Part shown: piece by piece, positions 22,219 through 33,930 of the stretch
Position numbering within the stretch: position 1 is the stretch's first letter
Layout of the letters: the number at the start of each line of letters is the position of its first letter
Source: Amorphophallus konjac
Lineage: Eukaryota > Streptophyta > Magnoliopsida > Alismatales > Araceae
DNA: 64,000 nucleotides
Assembly: GCA_022559845.1 (NCBI GenBank)
Contig: CM040117.1
Location: 143,968,732 to 144,032,731, forward strand
Direction of reading: 5' to 3'
The notes under the pieces: model-generated
Told to the model about the DNA's origin: nothing
Seen by the model: the letters and a program-made list of their open reading frames with translations, nothing else
Databases searched by the model: none
Made by a program: the position numbers and the translations under genes

Positions 22219-23599
22219 TGATGTGACACAACCTAGGACTTAAGCAAACAAGCACAATCGCAATCAAACGGACCGATGTCCGCGGCCGCTCACCCGATGC
22301 TCACCAAGACCCGGGGTAACTTGGCAATGCCAAGTGGAGGTTGTGTGGGCTGGGCCCTTGCTGGTAGAGGGCCAGCAAGGCCTAAGTTGATTTCTAATGG
22401 TAATGGCAGCCCAATTCAAGGGAGCCGACGTCGTGCCGAGGGCACGGGTTCCACTCTTTTCTCACGGTGATCACTTATAGCAAAGGAGCTTAAGGATCGG
22501 GCTCTCATTCACGGGCAGCGGAGTTTATGAACTAATATTGAAAGAACAAGCACAAATTAGAGCAAAGTTTGGAGCACTTACTCGACCGGTTTGAAGAAAC
22601 CGGTCCCGCTCGGAGACGAGGGCGAGCAAGGAGGCGGGTGGATCCCCACACGCCGCGTCGGGGTAGCTTGACCTACCCAAATGATTACAACACTACACCT
22701 CTCGCAGGAGGGGGATCTTGGGGTGGGGGTTAAGTGATATTATAACTAAAACTACCTCCACACAGGGAGGGGCCTTCAGCCGGCCAAGCGGGGATGGGAA
22801 CTTGAGAGAGGAACACCGAAGATGGGAGGACGCCGGTTCTTTCCACGTTCTGTGGGTGCTGACAGATGATCGAAGAAATGGTTTCTGCGACTGATGCAAA
22901 TTTTTTTTTGGGATGAAACCACCTGGAAAATCTTTGTAGGAGGCCAGGGAAGTCGTCCAACATTTGTTGATTTCTTCTAGCGCTGACGCTGGTCTGGGTG
23001 GAGGCTCGAGCAGGGAGGCAGATTCTTGGATTGGCAGCTTCTGGCGGCCAATAGCAGATTGCAGAGGATGCCCCGTTAGCTCCAGAACTCAGAATCAAGC
23101 ACCGCCAAGGTTTTTGGAATGGTGGACGCGTTTTCTTGGCATAAAAACTGACGGGGAAGCCAAACGATGCGGGAGAAGACCAGAGGACTCTGAAAACTTA
23201 TGACAGGTCGGTGCAGGCTGTGGGAAGTAGAACTGCGTACCCGAGGGAGAAAAATGATAACTCTGGCCCAAGGATGTTGATCGAAGTTCCGCTTCTTGAT
23301 TCTGAAAGTAGACAGGAAGAGGAATAACTTTGCAGAAGAACACGTGGCTTGAATATTCCAAGGTTCATCGTGGCAGAGCTTCTAATACAGCTCAGGTGCT
23401 CAGCAGGGGCAGCACTGCGCAGTTGTGGGAGAACGGATCTCTCGGTCAGCTTGGAGCTCGGAAGGGGACGAGACCACCGCCGTTGCGAAGACGACACGTA
23501 GACGCTTCCGTGGATACCTCTTGGGCCTTCAGATTCTCTGGGATGTGGTCGGGGTCACTTCTGTAAACTGATACTCTTATGCTGCCAGCGAACTGAAAA

Positions 23600-24160
23600 T
23601 TGGAGGTTGAAGATGGTGGGGGGAAATGGGGTATATGGGGGGAAATAGAGGTGGATGAGTGGGGGGAGAACCCTGGCTATGAGGGGGTCTAGGAGGGGGT
23701 GTTCCAAGGTGTGGGAGGGGAAGAATAGGGTCTGGAAGGTGGTCTAACAGGTGGTGGAAGGAGGAGCTACGAATTTGGGCTTGGAGGGAGAAGGAGGAAG
23801 GTGGGGGGGCACAAGTGGGTGGAGGGCATGTAAGTTTGAATTTCCTTTAATGTGGGGTGATCAATGGTGGTCTTGGGGATGGGAAGAGGTGCCTTGGGAA
23901 GGTGGAGGGCTGCTTTGGGTAGTGGGAAGGTTGCTTGGGGAAGTGGGTGGGGTAGTTGGGGGTTGGGAGGTGGAGCTAGGATTGGTGGAAGCTCTCTTGG
24001 GACTAGGGGGTGGAGTAATAGGGTGTGTGGGGAAGGGGAGTGGCCTTTAATGGGGGTAGGTGGGAGAGTGGTGGTTGGGAAGGGAGGAGAGAGAAAAATT
24101 TTGAAATTGGGTGTGGAGGAGAGAGAAAGGGGAATGAAAAAGAGAGATTAAGAGAGGGAT
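23600..24160. repeat. G-rich low-complexity stretch in the E4 LTR
   Basis: Dense runs of 3-6 G on the plus strand (ggtggggggaaatgggg, gtatatggggggaaatag and similar). It recurs at about 28800-29370 in the other LTR. The sense (minus) transcript would be C-rich and the template strand able to form G-quadruplexes. The open frames across it are composition artefacts. Confidence 0.7.
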
Positions 24161-24292
24161 GGGTGGGGAATCTCTCCCCTAGGGTCTCTCACCCAAAAAA
24201 TAGAATCTCTCCACTAGATAAGAAGTGTAAACTCTCAAAATGGCAAGTTTTTCATTCATTGATTCATTAGTTGAAATGGGGGGAATGGGGTC

Positions 24293-24302
24293 CTATATAT
24301 AG
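24293..24302 (-). promoter_or_regulatory. E4 left LTR TATA box (palindromic CTATATATAG)
   Basis: CTATATATAG, conserved at 29492-29501 in the right LTR. It lies about 310 bp from the LTR start, as expected for U3. Confidence 0.55.
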
Positions 24303-24526
24303 GCAACCCACATTTCTACGAAAGTCCCTGACTCTTACTACAATGACCAAAGACCAAGGGGGTAGGGGCGCCCCTGGGCCTAGCCCAAAGAATTGGGCCC
24401 AATAACCATTCTAAACAATCTAATGACACTTAACCTAGGGGAATAAACAAAAGACCTAGGGACATGACTCAAATAAAAGGGAAAATACATCAAATGACTC
24501 AAATAAAAATTACATAGGACTCAAAA

Positions 24527-27424
24527 TTAAATAACTAGACCATGTCGGATGCAACCGGGGCGAGGAGACGAGCTGTGAATGTGTGAATGGGGGGTGATGT
24601 CCCCATCATACTCACAGGGTACGGAGAACTCGACTCCGTTGAGTAAGTGTCCTTCCCTCCTTGGAGGGTGTAGAAGTGGTACTACCCACAAGTCTTCCGA
24701 ACGAGACCGATCCATCCACTTGCCGAGATAGCGCTCATATACCTTGCTCCTAGTGGTAGTGACCTGTTCATCCAATATTCGTTCAATGCGCTCACGCTGG
24801 GCTCTCTTGGCTGGTGGTCTCTCCTCACAGGTGGGTGCTCTCTCAATGGAGGGAATAGGCTCAATATCCTCACTGGGTCCCACCGTGGGTCCCTTATATG
24901 GCACTAGGTCGGCTGCATTGAATGTGGGACTCACTCCATACTCCTTGGGGAGATCTAACTCATCGGCATTAGCACCAATGCGCCTCAGGACCTGGAAGGG
25001 ACCAGCCCCACGTGGCCTCAAGTTGGAGATGACTCCCGGGGAGAGCCTCTCCTTCCTCACCATCACAAAGTCACCCACATGGGATTCTTGGTGACGCCGA
25101 AGGGAGTCAGCCTGCCTTTTATAGATCTCATTTTCCTTGCTAATGTCCTTGCGAAGATTTTCATGCAATTTTGTGAATGTTGACATTCTAGGGGTGATGG
25201 GTGGACCTGGACAACCATAGATGGACCTATCATGCCATGATGCCATATGGACCTTGATGAACCTTGGTGGGCCGGGGCAACAAAAAGTGGCCCTATCAAG
25301 TATGGACTTTCTAACAAAGGTTGGAGGGCCGGGGCATCCATAGGTGATCCGGTCATCTATGGGGGTGACAAATGCCGGGGGACCCGGACATCCAAGAATG
25401 CTCCTATCATGCTTAAGACTCATGATGAGTGAAGGTGGACCATTACATCCGAATTTGGACCACTCATGCTTTCTACTTGACATGTGGGTGATATGAATGA
25501 ATGGACCCAACATAGTGGTCATGCCAAGTGGTGTGGTAAGCCTAGACACATGCATGTTTTTCCTATGGGTGACTTCCATGTGTATAGGTGTGGGACAACC
25601 TTTGAACTCCCATTAGAAAGGGTCGAATGGATCTAAGAAGGTGGTCATCATGGGGTGGAGCACAACCTTATTACCTATGGATATGTGGCCCAAGGTCATG
25701 GCTCCCAAGATGTAACCCGGGTCAAAGATGGAGTGGATTGGGTCAAACATGTTGAGTTGGTGTAGGGAAATGTGGGTGGTGGATAAAGTGTTTGGGTCAC
25801 ACGAGTCTCTTGACTCCCATTGGAATGGATCATATGGATCATAGAATGGGTCACCTAGGGGGAGGAACTCCATATCCTCAAGATCCTCAAAAGGTGCTAA
25901 ATCATCCTTCTCCATTATAGTTTGTCCAATATTCTTGGCAAGTGGGTCGACCATGAGTGGGGGGATTGGCTTTCTACCCGAGATAAGAAGCTCTAAATCG
26001 AGGAGAAGGTTGGGCTCATCAGGTGTAGGGAGGAATAGAAGGAGGTCGCTAGTGTAGCAACCAATGGTGCAAACCGAAGTGATAGACCCTATGCATAGGT
26101 GTAGGAGGCTAAGGCTCCTAGGTTGTTCGACCATAGGGGTCAACATGCTAATCATCTCTAATTGCCATGATATGCCCTTGAGAAGGTCCTCTAAGGTCTC
26201 CACTTGATAGGATGCTTGGATTGTGGTGTGATAGGAGAAAAAGGGCACTAAGGGAAGGTCTTGTTCTATGGGAGGGAAAACATGGGCCGGGATCTCTCTA
26301 ATTGGGCTCTCCTTTAGCCAACTAACAATGGGTTCTCCTAAGATGAGCTCCACCCCAATGAGAGAGGGTGGTGTAAGGTAAAGACCATCGTGTGAGGTTT
26401 CTTCTTCAACTTGGACTTGGGTTTCCTCCAAGGTGGGGGGTGGGTTTGGAGTGCTCACAACTATTGGATCGGGTATGAGTTCTTCTACCAAGGAGGTGAG
26501 GGGGTAATTTGGGGTGATGAGGGTTGGTGTGTGGTGCTCCCGGGGTGGAGGGTAAAGGGAAACTTGGATTGGGATTGGTAGAGTGGGGTTTGGGAGTGGA
26601 AGTAGTGGAGGCCTAGGTTGGGGTAGGATTGGGGTTGGAAGTGGAAGGTGGGTTGGGTGACAAGATTTGGGTTGATGGGTTTTGGGGGGTGTACCCTTTT
26701 TAGGGGACGGTGGAGGGGTAGTGGTGGGGACCAAGGGGAGATGCGGGGTATGGGTTTGGTGAGAGATTGTGGAAGGGGGTTTTGGTTGGAGTGTGGGGAC
26801 CCTTAGGGGATTTGGTGGAGAGGTGGATGCTTGGTTTATTTGGGCCTTAAGGGAGAGGACTTGGTCGCGAAGTGTAGTTATGATGGTTGAGAAGTGATTT
26901 TTTGGGAGTGGTGGGGGAGGAGGCCTAAAGGTGATATCAAGTTGGTCGGATGGGGATGGAGAAGTAGTAGTGCACCTCGGGCTAGGGGTGTTAGAGTAGA
27001 AGGGGTGGGAATATTTGGGGATGTAGATTTTTCTAAGTTCTTTCTTCATATCATCCCATGAGGAAATGGGTTCTTGTTTCCTAACGTCCCTTAAGCCTAC
27101 TATGTTCCTCCATTTTTGCTTGGCTTGACCCCGAAATTGCCCCATGGCAACGCGGACTCTTATGGGTCCATAAACCATAGTTCTCTCAAAGTGTTTTTCC
27201 ATGGTGACCTCCCACTTTAGGTAGGCACTATAGCATGATCCATCGAAGAGGAGATCCTCAAAAGAGATTATGTCAAATGGAGGGTTGATCGGTCCCTTAT
27301 GGGGGTCGAGTGGGATGAATGTGACCAAAGAGAGGTAGCCATATTGATGAATGCAAATGTGCCCAAGGACTAGACTTAGTAGAGACAAGTCTAAAACTTG
27401 CTCTGATACCAATTGATGTGACAC
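24527..27424 (-). pseudogene. E4 polyprotein: Gag-like region, proline-rich linker, unknown conserved region, GCPGPP repeats, integrase C-terminus and chromodomain
   Basis: One minus-strand frame is open from the PBS (27424) to 24527 apart from a TAA at 25613-25615. No ATG is found near its start, so initiation is unclear. The Gag-like part has YLKWEVTMEKHFE, QAKQKWRNIVG and SWDDMKKELRKIYIP. A long Pro-rich segment follows (about 26450-26950). Then comes the region shared with E2 and E6 (GEPIVSWLKESP, SYHTTIQAS, IGSITSVCTIGCYTSDLLLF, FYDPYDPF). Five GCPGPP-type repeats span 25456-25198. Next are the integrase C-terminal domain (GAGPFQVLRRIG) and a chromodomain (ILDEQVTTTRSKVYERYLGKW, with the following DDTW position changed). 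The frame ends inside the LTR. Confidence 0.82.
27400..27411 (-). promoter_or_regulatory. E4 primer-binding site (initiator tRNA-Met)
   Basis: The minus strand reads TGGTATCAGAGC, two bases from the LTR end CACATCA. Confidence 0.92.
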
Positions 27425-29807
27425 AACCTAGGACTTAAGAAAACAAGCACAATCGCAATCAAACGGACCGATGTCGGCGACCGCTCACCCGATGCTCACC
27501 AAGACCCGGGGTAACTTGGCAATGCCAAGTGGAGGTTGTGTGGGCTGGGCCCTTGCTGGTAGAGGGCCAGTAAGGCCTAAGTTGATTTCCAAGGGTAATG
27601 GCAGCCCAATTCAAGGGAGCCGACGTCGTGCCGAGGGCACGGGTTCCACTCTTTTCCCACGGTGATCACTTATAGCAAAGGAGCTTAAGGATCGGGCTCT
27701 CATTCATGGCCAGCGGAGTTTATGAACTAATATTGAAAGAACAAGCACAAATTAGAGCAAAGTTTGGAGCACTTACTCAACCGGTTTGAAGAAACCGGTC
27801 CCACTCGGAGACGAGGGTGAGCGGGGAGGCGGGTGGATCCCCACACGCCGCGTCGGGGTATCTTGACCTGCCCAAATGATTACAAAACTACACCTCTCGT
27901 AGGAGGAGGATCTTGGGGTGGGGGTTAAGTGATATTACAACTAAAACTACCTCCACATAGGGAGGGGCCTTCAGCCGGCCAAGCGGGGAGGGGAACTTGA
28001 GAGAGTAACACCGAAGATGGGAGGTGGCCGGTTCTATCCACGTTCTGTGGGTGCTGACAGATGATCGAAAAAATGGTTGTTGTGACTGATGCCAATTTTT
28101 TTTGGGGATGAAACCACCTGGAAAATCTTCATAGGAGGCTAGGGAAGTCGTCCAAATTTTGTTGATTTCTTATAGCATTGACGCTGGTCTGGGTGGAGGC
28201 CCGAGCAGGGAGGCAGATTCTTGGACTGGCAGCTTCTGGCGGCCAACAGCAGATTGCAGAGGACGCCCCGTCAGCTCCCGAACTCAGAATCAAGTACTGC
28301 CAAAGTTTTTGGAATCGTGGACGAGTTCTCTTCGCATAAAAACTAACGGGGAAGCCAAAAGATGTCGGAGAAGACCAGAGGACTCTGAAAACTGATGACA
28401 GGTCGTTGCAGGCTGTGGGAATCAAAACTGCGTACCCGAGGGAGAAAAATGATAACTCTGGCCCAAGGACGTCGATTGAAGTTCCGCTTCTTGATTATGA
28501 AAGTAGAGAGAAAGAGGAATAACTTTGCAGAAGAACTTGTGGCCTGAATCTTCGATGGTTCGTCGTGGTAGAGCTTCTAATATGGCTCAGGTGCTCAGCT
28601 GGGGTAACTCTGTGCAGTTGTGGGAGAACGGATCTCCCTGTCAGCTCGGAGCTCAGAAGGGGACGAGACCACCGCCGTTGCGAAGAAGACACATAGATGC
28701 TTCCGTGGATACCTCTTGGGTCTTCAGATTCTTTGGGATGTGGTCGTTGTCGCCTCTGTAAACTGATACTCTTCTGCTGCCAGCGAACTAAAAACTGGAG
28801 GTTGAAGATGGTGGGGGGAAATGGGGTATATGGGGGGGGGAAATAGAGGTGGATGAGTGTGGGGAGAACCCTGGCTGTGAGGGGGTCTAGGAGGGGGTGT
28901 TCCAAGGTGTGGGAGGGGAAGAATAGGGTCTGGAAGGTGGTCTAATAGGTGGTGGAAGGAGGAGCTACGAATTTGGGCTTGGAGGGAGAAGGAGGAAGGT
29001 GGGGGGGGCACAAGTGGGTGGAGGGCATGTAAGTTTGAATTTCCTTTAATGTTGGGTGATCAATGGTGGTCTTGGGGATGGGAAGAGGTGCCTTGGGAAG
29101 GTGGAGGGCTGCTTTGGGTAGTGGGAAGGGTGCTTGGGGAAGTGGGTGGGGTAGTTGGGGGTTGGGAGGTGGAGCTAGGATTGGTGGAAGCTCTCTTGGG
29201 ACTAGGGGGTGGAGTAATGGGGTGTGTGGGGAAGGGGAGTGGCCTTTAATGGGGGTAGGTGGGAGAGTGGTGGTTGGGAAGGGAGGAGAGAGAAAAATTT
29301 TGAAATTGGGTGTGGAGGAGAGAGAAAGGGGAATGAAAAAGAGAGATTAAGAGAGGGATGGGTGGGGAATCTCTCCCCTAGGGTCTCTCACCCAAAAAAT
29401 GGAATCTCTCCACTAGATAAGAAGTGTAAACTCTCAAAATGGCAAGTTTTTCATTCATTGATTCATTAGTTGAAATGGGGGGAATGGGGCCCTATATATA
29501 GGCACCCCACATTTCTACAAAAGTCCCTGACTCTTACTACAATGACCAAAGACCAAGGGGGTAGGGGCGCCCCTGGGCCTAGCCCAAAGAATTGGGCTCA
29601 ATAACCATTCTAAACAATCTAATGACACTTAACCTAGGGGAATAAACAAAAGACCTAGGGACATGACTCAAATAAAAGGGAAAATACATCAAATGACTCA
29701 AATAAAAATTACATAGGACTCAAAATTAAATAACTAGACCATGTCGGATGCAACCGGGGCGAGGAGACGAGCTGTGAACGTGGGAATGGGGGGTGATGTC
29801 CCCATCA
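27414..29807 (-). repeat. E4 right LTR (2394 bp)
   Basis: It matches the left LTR over its length, with visible substitutions and small indels. It abuts the PBS, so it is the 5' LTR on the minus strand. Confidence 0.93.
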
Positions 29808-30344
29808 GAAAGTTCTTGATATATTTCTGGAAATGATCATCGTCTTGTCTACTATCATGATCTTGACATTATCTTGTTATCTTGAAATTACTTGGAAATT
29901 CCTTATACAAAATTTCCTACTTGAAATTTATGATCAATTACTTCATGACACGAATTGTTAAATTGCAAAATACTTAAAGATTGCCTGGCTTTAGAGATAT
30001 AAAATCCTACTGAGCTTTTTGCTCACCCTATGTTTTGGTTAATTGTTGCAGGAAATGAAAATGAACAAGGGAATGGACAAGAGTGAAAGAGTGAATTTTT
30101 CCTTTTTACCTAGGTTTATGTAGATCATTAGTATTTTTACAAGGTTTATGTATTTATAAAATTTGGAAGATTGTATCATGCCTTATGGCTTATAAATTAG
30201 TGGTGTAAATCTTTATTTTGATGGAATAAAATTAGCAATTTCATCTTAGCTCTCTATCTTTAGAATTAAATTGTACATGCTCTGACCGACACGAGTGCCT
30301 CGTAACTGGTCGCATCACGATTTTCCGCGTCGGGGCGTGACACC

Positions 30345-31828
30345 GCAGTCCAAGACTCTCCCAAGCCCAGGTGGGCAAAAGAAATGAAGCTCTCAAACGT
30401 CCGAGCTTGGAGCCGAATAATGAAGCTACTCAAGAAGCTCCCTGCTAGATTTACGATTTGGGAGATCCTCTCTTTGAGTGAAGAGACCTGACATGCGATC
30501 GTCACTGCTCTGCAGATGCCTGCTCATTTTGAGACCTACTTGGCTGAAGCAATGCTAGAACCCAGTATGACCTTCACTCAAGAGGATATGCTGCTACCAA
30601 CCATCAGCCACAACAGGCCGTTGTACATGAAGGGGCACCTGAATGGAAGGGAGCTAAACAGAATTCTGGTCGATCTTGGTGCATATGTCAATATTCTGCC
30701 CGACAAAATTTATGAGATGCACCACTTCAACGTGCGTCTCGAAAAGGTTGGAGATATGCATATCGCCGGCTTCAACCAAAAAAGTGAAGTGTCAATGGGG
30801 AGGCAGAGTTCACACTCACCTTGGCAGATTTTACTACGAAGGTGCAGTTTCATGTCATTGACTCCCGCACCTCATATAAGGCGATGCTCGGCTGTCCGTG
30901 GTTGCATGAAAATATGGTGGGGCCCTCTACGCTCCACCAATGTATCAAGTATAGTCTACAGGGGAAGGAGGAGAGGATAGTTGCTGACCTCCACCCATTC
31001 GAAGTATTCGAATGTCACTTGGCGGATGCCAACCTATATGCGGGGCCCTCTCAGAAGACCTTTGAAGCCAAAACCCCTGCGGGGGCATCAAGAAGTGCAT
31101 CCGGTGATGATTGGTATCCACCACCGCCGCGCGGATATGTCAAGCCCAAGGTGGTCTCTCATATCACCATATCCGGGGACGTGGGTAGAATAGCACCCCC
31201 AGCTTTGTACCCCGAAGCTAATGAAGTTCAGGTCGATCGGCAGCATAACCATATTGGGGTCTCGGACGGCCTCAACAAGCCGATTCCCGGCCTTGATAAC
31301 CCCGCTATCGAGCCTTTCAAAGCTTGGGAGGTGGGGCAAATAGATGGGCCCAATAGCTTGTTCTATATAGCTGAAGAATACCCTACTCGGGAAGACACAG
31401 ATTGATGCCTACCCGAAGATATAGAAAATCCGTCAGTTCCCATTCAAGGTTTGGCGTTCACAACCGACTGGATGGCCAAGATGTTCCAAAAGCAACAGAT
31501 CCCCTCTGATCAATCTCATAAAAACAAAGAAGGTTTCCATACAATGTGGCATCCTGCAAGTCTGGACAAGGAATTGAGACGCGTCTCTCAGCACCCGGGA
31601 TTGGGCTTCACCCTGGAAGAATACTACTACAGTGGGCGATACGAGGTGGACACCATCTCCGCCTTATACCTTGCTGAAGACAGTCCACTGGGGGCAACTT
31701 TTGATGAATACCCAGCAGAAGCTAAATATGCTGAGCCGGTTTGGCCAGGAAATCAAGAAGCAGAGACCGTAATTCCTTGCCGATGCTGGGAGCAGGTCTA
31801 TCCCGAAGAATCGACCCTTCAAGCCTAA
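30345..31828 (+). pseudogene. E5 end of Gag, protease and linker, broken
   Basis: The frame at 30345 reads through RAWSRIMKLLKKLPARFTIWE. A TGA near 30489 follows, and then the protease (30516-30800): HNRPLYMKGHLNG, then ILVDLGAYVNILP, where the catalytic DTG/DGG is DLG. A frameshift near 30800 moves it to the frame holding FHVIDSRTSYKAMLGCPWLHE (30845-30910), the family's second protease block. The following linker (to 31828, with stops at 31403 and 31826) has no recognised domain. Related Tat proteins show HNRPLYV...ILVDGGS...NIMP in the same order. Confidence 0.72.
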
Positions 31829-31903
31829 TTTGATACGGCTAGCAGCAGCAAGACCGTAGATGTTGAAGAAGCAGGGACCTCTCCCTCTAGTAGAGTCCTA
31901 CTC

Positions 31904-33930
31904 ATGATGACCTCAGAACCTCTCCTACCAATCGGGGAAGCCTTAGCCGACTCCGATCAAGAGGCACATGCCGTCGAGAAAGAAAAGACCACTTCTACGG
32001 AAGATACAACTGCCCTAGAAGGCGAGACCTCCTCAACCTCTGCTACAAGACTGGGATGCTGTTCCAGCCTGGCAATAAGCAACCACCAGCCTGTCATGGT
32101 TGCAACTTTATCTACAGGGGCTGAAGCTGCTCTCTCGCCCTCGAAAGCTGCAACGGCGGTGGATTTGCTGATAGAACGATCCACGCAGCCGCTATTGAAT
32201 GAAGCAGAGGATCCTCCGGAAGCTCTGATGATGTCAAATGAGGAAATCGAGGTCCTCGATCCCTATGACGGTATTCCAGATTTCGTCGACCTCCAACCGG
32301 CATCTCCGGAGATAGAAGACGGAGGCCAAGCTACAGTCGACGAGCTGATAGAAGTCAACCTGGGAAGCGAGGAAGACCCTAGGCCTACCTTCCTCAGGGC
32401 CCAGCTATCCCCAGAAGAACGGGAGCTATACATCCAGCTGCTGCAAGAGTACCGGGACTGCTTTGCCTCGACTTACAGAGAAGTGCCAGGTCTGAGCCCT
32501 GCAGTTTCGCAACATGAGCTGGCGATCAGCCCTAAAGCCGAACCGGTGAAGCAACCACCGCGGCGCATGAGGCCGGAGCTCATCACTCAAATTTGTAAAG
32601 AAGTAGACCAGCTCATCGACATGGGATTTGTCGAAGAAAATCAATATACCACGTGGCTGGCGAATATCATCCCCGTGAAAAAGAAGAATGGACAGATCCG
32701 GATATGTGTCGACTTCCGAGATCTGAATAAAGCTTGTCCCAAGGATGACTTTCCGGTGCCGATAACGGAAGTCAAGATTGATGCTACAACCGGCCATGAG
32801 GCCCTGTCATTCATGGATGGGTCATCTGGCTACAACCAGATATGGATCGCAGACCATGACCGGTTCCACACTGCCTTCCGAACCCCCAAAGGCATTTATC
32901 ACTACAAGAGAATATCGTTCGGACTGAAGAATGCTGGCGCAACTTATCAACGCGCAATGACCAAAATATTTGATGAGTTGCTCTACCACAAGGTCGAGTG
33001 ATACATAGATGATCTGGTGGTCAAGACCAAAAGAAAAGAAGACCATCTGCAGGACCTCCGAATCATTTTTCAGAGGCTGAGGAAGTATGAATTGAAGATG
33101 AACCCTATTAAATGCGCGTTCGGAGTATCGAGCGGAAAATTCTTGGGTTTCATTGTCAGATACCGGGGAATCGAGATAGACCCCGTGACGATCAAAGCAA
33201 TTTAGGAGCTACCTGCACCAAGGAACCTCTCCGAGCTGAGATCACTGCAGGGCCGCTTGGCTTATATCCGGCGGTTCATTTCCAATTTGTCAGGGCGATG
33301 CCAGCCTTTCCGCAAATTGATGATGAAGGATGTTCTCTTTTACTGGGATGAAGATTGCCAGACAGCCTTTGATAAGCTGAAAGACTATCTGAAGACTCCT
33401 CTAGTGCTGGGCGCACCGGTGAAAGGACGGTCGTTGATATTATATATAGTAGCCATACATAACTCACTGGGAGCAATGCTGGCCTAGAATAATGAAGAAG
33501 GGAAAGAACAAGCCCTCTACTACCTCAGTCGGAGACTGGTCAGGACTGAGGAGAAATATACTTTCATTGAGAAGATCTGTCTGGCACTGGTCTTCGCAGT
33601 CAAGAAGCTTCGACACTATATGTTGTCGCATGAAATCAGCCTGGTATCCAAAGAGGACCCACTGAAATACATCATGTCCCAGCCGACACTCAAGGGTCGC
33701 CTGGGCAAATGGGCGGTGATCCTTATGGAGTTTGATATCTCCTATGTGCCGCGAAAGGCTGTAAGGGCCAAGCTATTGCAGACTTCTTCGTCGAGCACCC
33801 AATACCGGGAGACTGCCTGCTGGAACTGGAGCATCCTGAAGATGAAACCCTGGAAGCCGCTTAAGTGCAGCCCTCCTTGTGGCAGCTATATTTTGATGGC
33901 GCTTCTAGAATTGACACCTCGGCCACTAGA
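31904..33930 (+). pseudogene. E5 reverse transcriptase and RNase H, stop-interrupted
   Basis: A single frame runs from 31904 to about 33760. RT blocks: RRMRPELITQICKEVDQLID, WLANIIPVKKKNGQIRICVD, FRDLNKACPKDDFPVP, YKRISFGLKNAGATYQRAM and the catalytic YIDDLVVKT. TGA at 32999-33001 falls directly before YIDD. TAG occurs at 33203-33205 and 33485-33487. RNase H follows (YYLSRRLVRTEEKYTFIEK, then LKYIMSQPTLKGRLGKW). A frameshift near 33760 moves to another frame, which reaches WQLYFDGAS, the start of the second RNase H, before E6 cuts it at 33930. Confidence 0.85.
33926..33930. repeat. E6 target-site duplication (left)
   Basis: ctaga before TGATGCGGGG; the matching copy is at 41500-41504 after CCGCACCA. 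Confidence 0.92.

Larger units (their letters stand above)
22219..24608 (-). repeat. E4 left LTR (2390 bp)
   Basis: It runs TGATGTGACACAACC to GATGTCCCCATCA. It contains a TATA box (24293-24302), a strongly G-rich stretch (23600-24160) and no supportable gene. Confidence 0.93.
22219..29807 (-). mobile_element. E4: non-autonomous chromodomain LTR element
   Basis: LTRs 22219-24608 and 27414-29807 flank an internal region of about 2.8 kb. The target duplication gaaag is at 22214-22218 and 29808-29812. The PBS lies next to the right LTR, so it is minus strand. It encodes one Gag-to-chromodomain frame and no RT, RNase H or integrase core. It is inserted in the 3' LTR of E3. Confidence 0.94.
15937..30342 (+). 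mobile_element. E3: Gag-only gypsy element, 5' LTR truncated at the E1 junction and 3' LTR split by E4
   Basis: Plus-strand order: LTR, PBS, Gag with zinc knuckles, polypurine tract, LTR. The internal region is only about 1.3 kb (18520-19835), with no protease, RT or integrase, so the element must be mobilised in trans. The Gag resembles E1 and E8 (Tekay-like). Its right end, GGCGTGACA at 30342, abuts E5 coding sequence, so E3 inserted in E5. The expected target duplication is ccgca (30343-30347), with its partner outside the window. Confidence 0.85.
19836..30342 (+). repeat. E3 3' LTR (about 2.9 kb without E4)
   Basis: It starts TGTAGAAACC at 19836, right after the polypurine tract, and ends GGCGTGACA at 30342. 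It is interrupted by E4 between 22218 and 29813. Apart from the first ~382 bp it matches the 5' LTR closely, with scattered substitutions, including loss of some CG in the hairpin units (for example the arm at 20808 reads ctagtgcgttc). Confidence 0.9.

Noticed and set aside
23751..24270. Gly/Trp-rich frames in the E4 LTR
   Set aside because: They are by-products of the G-rich tract in several frames and do not correspond to any element protein.
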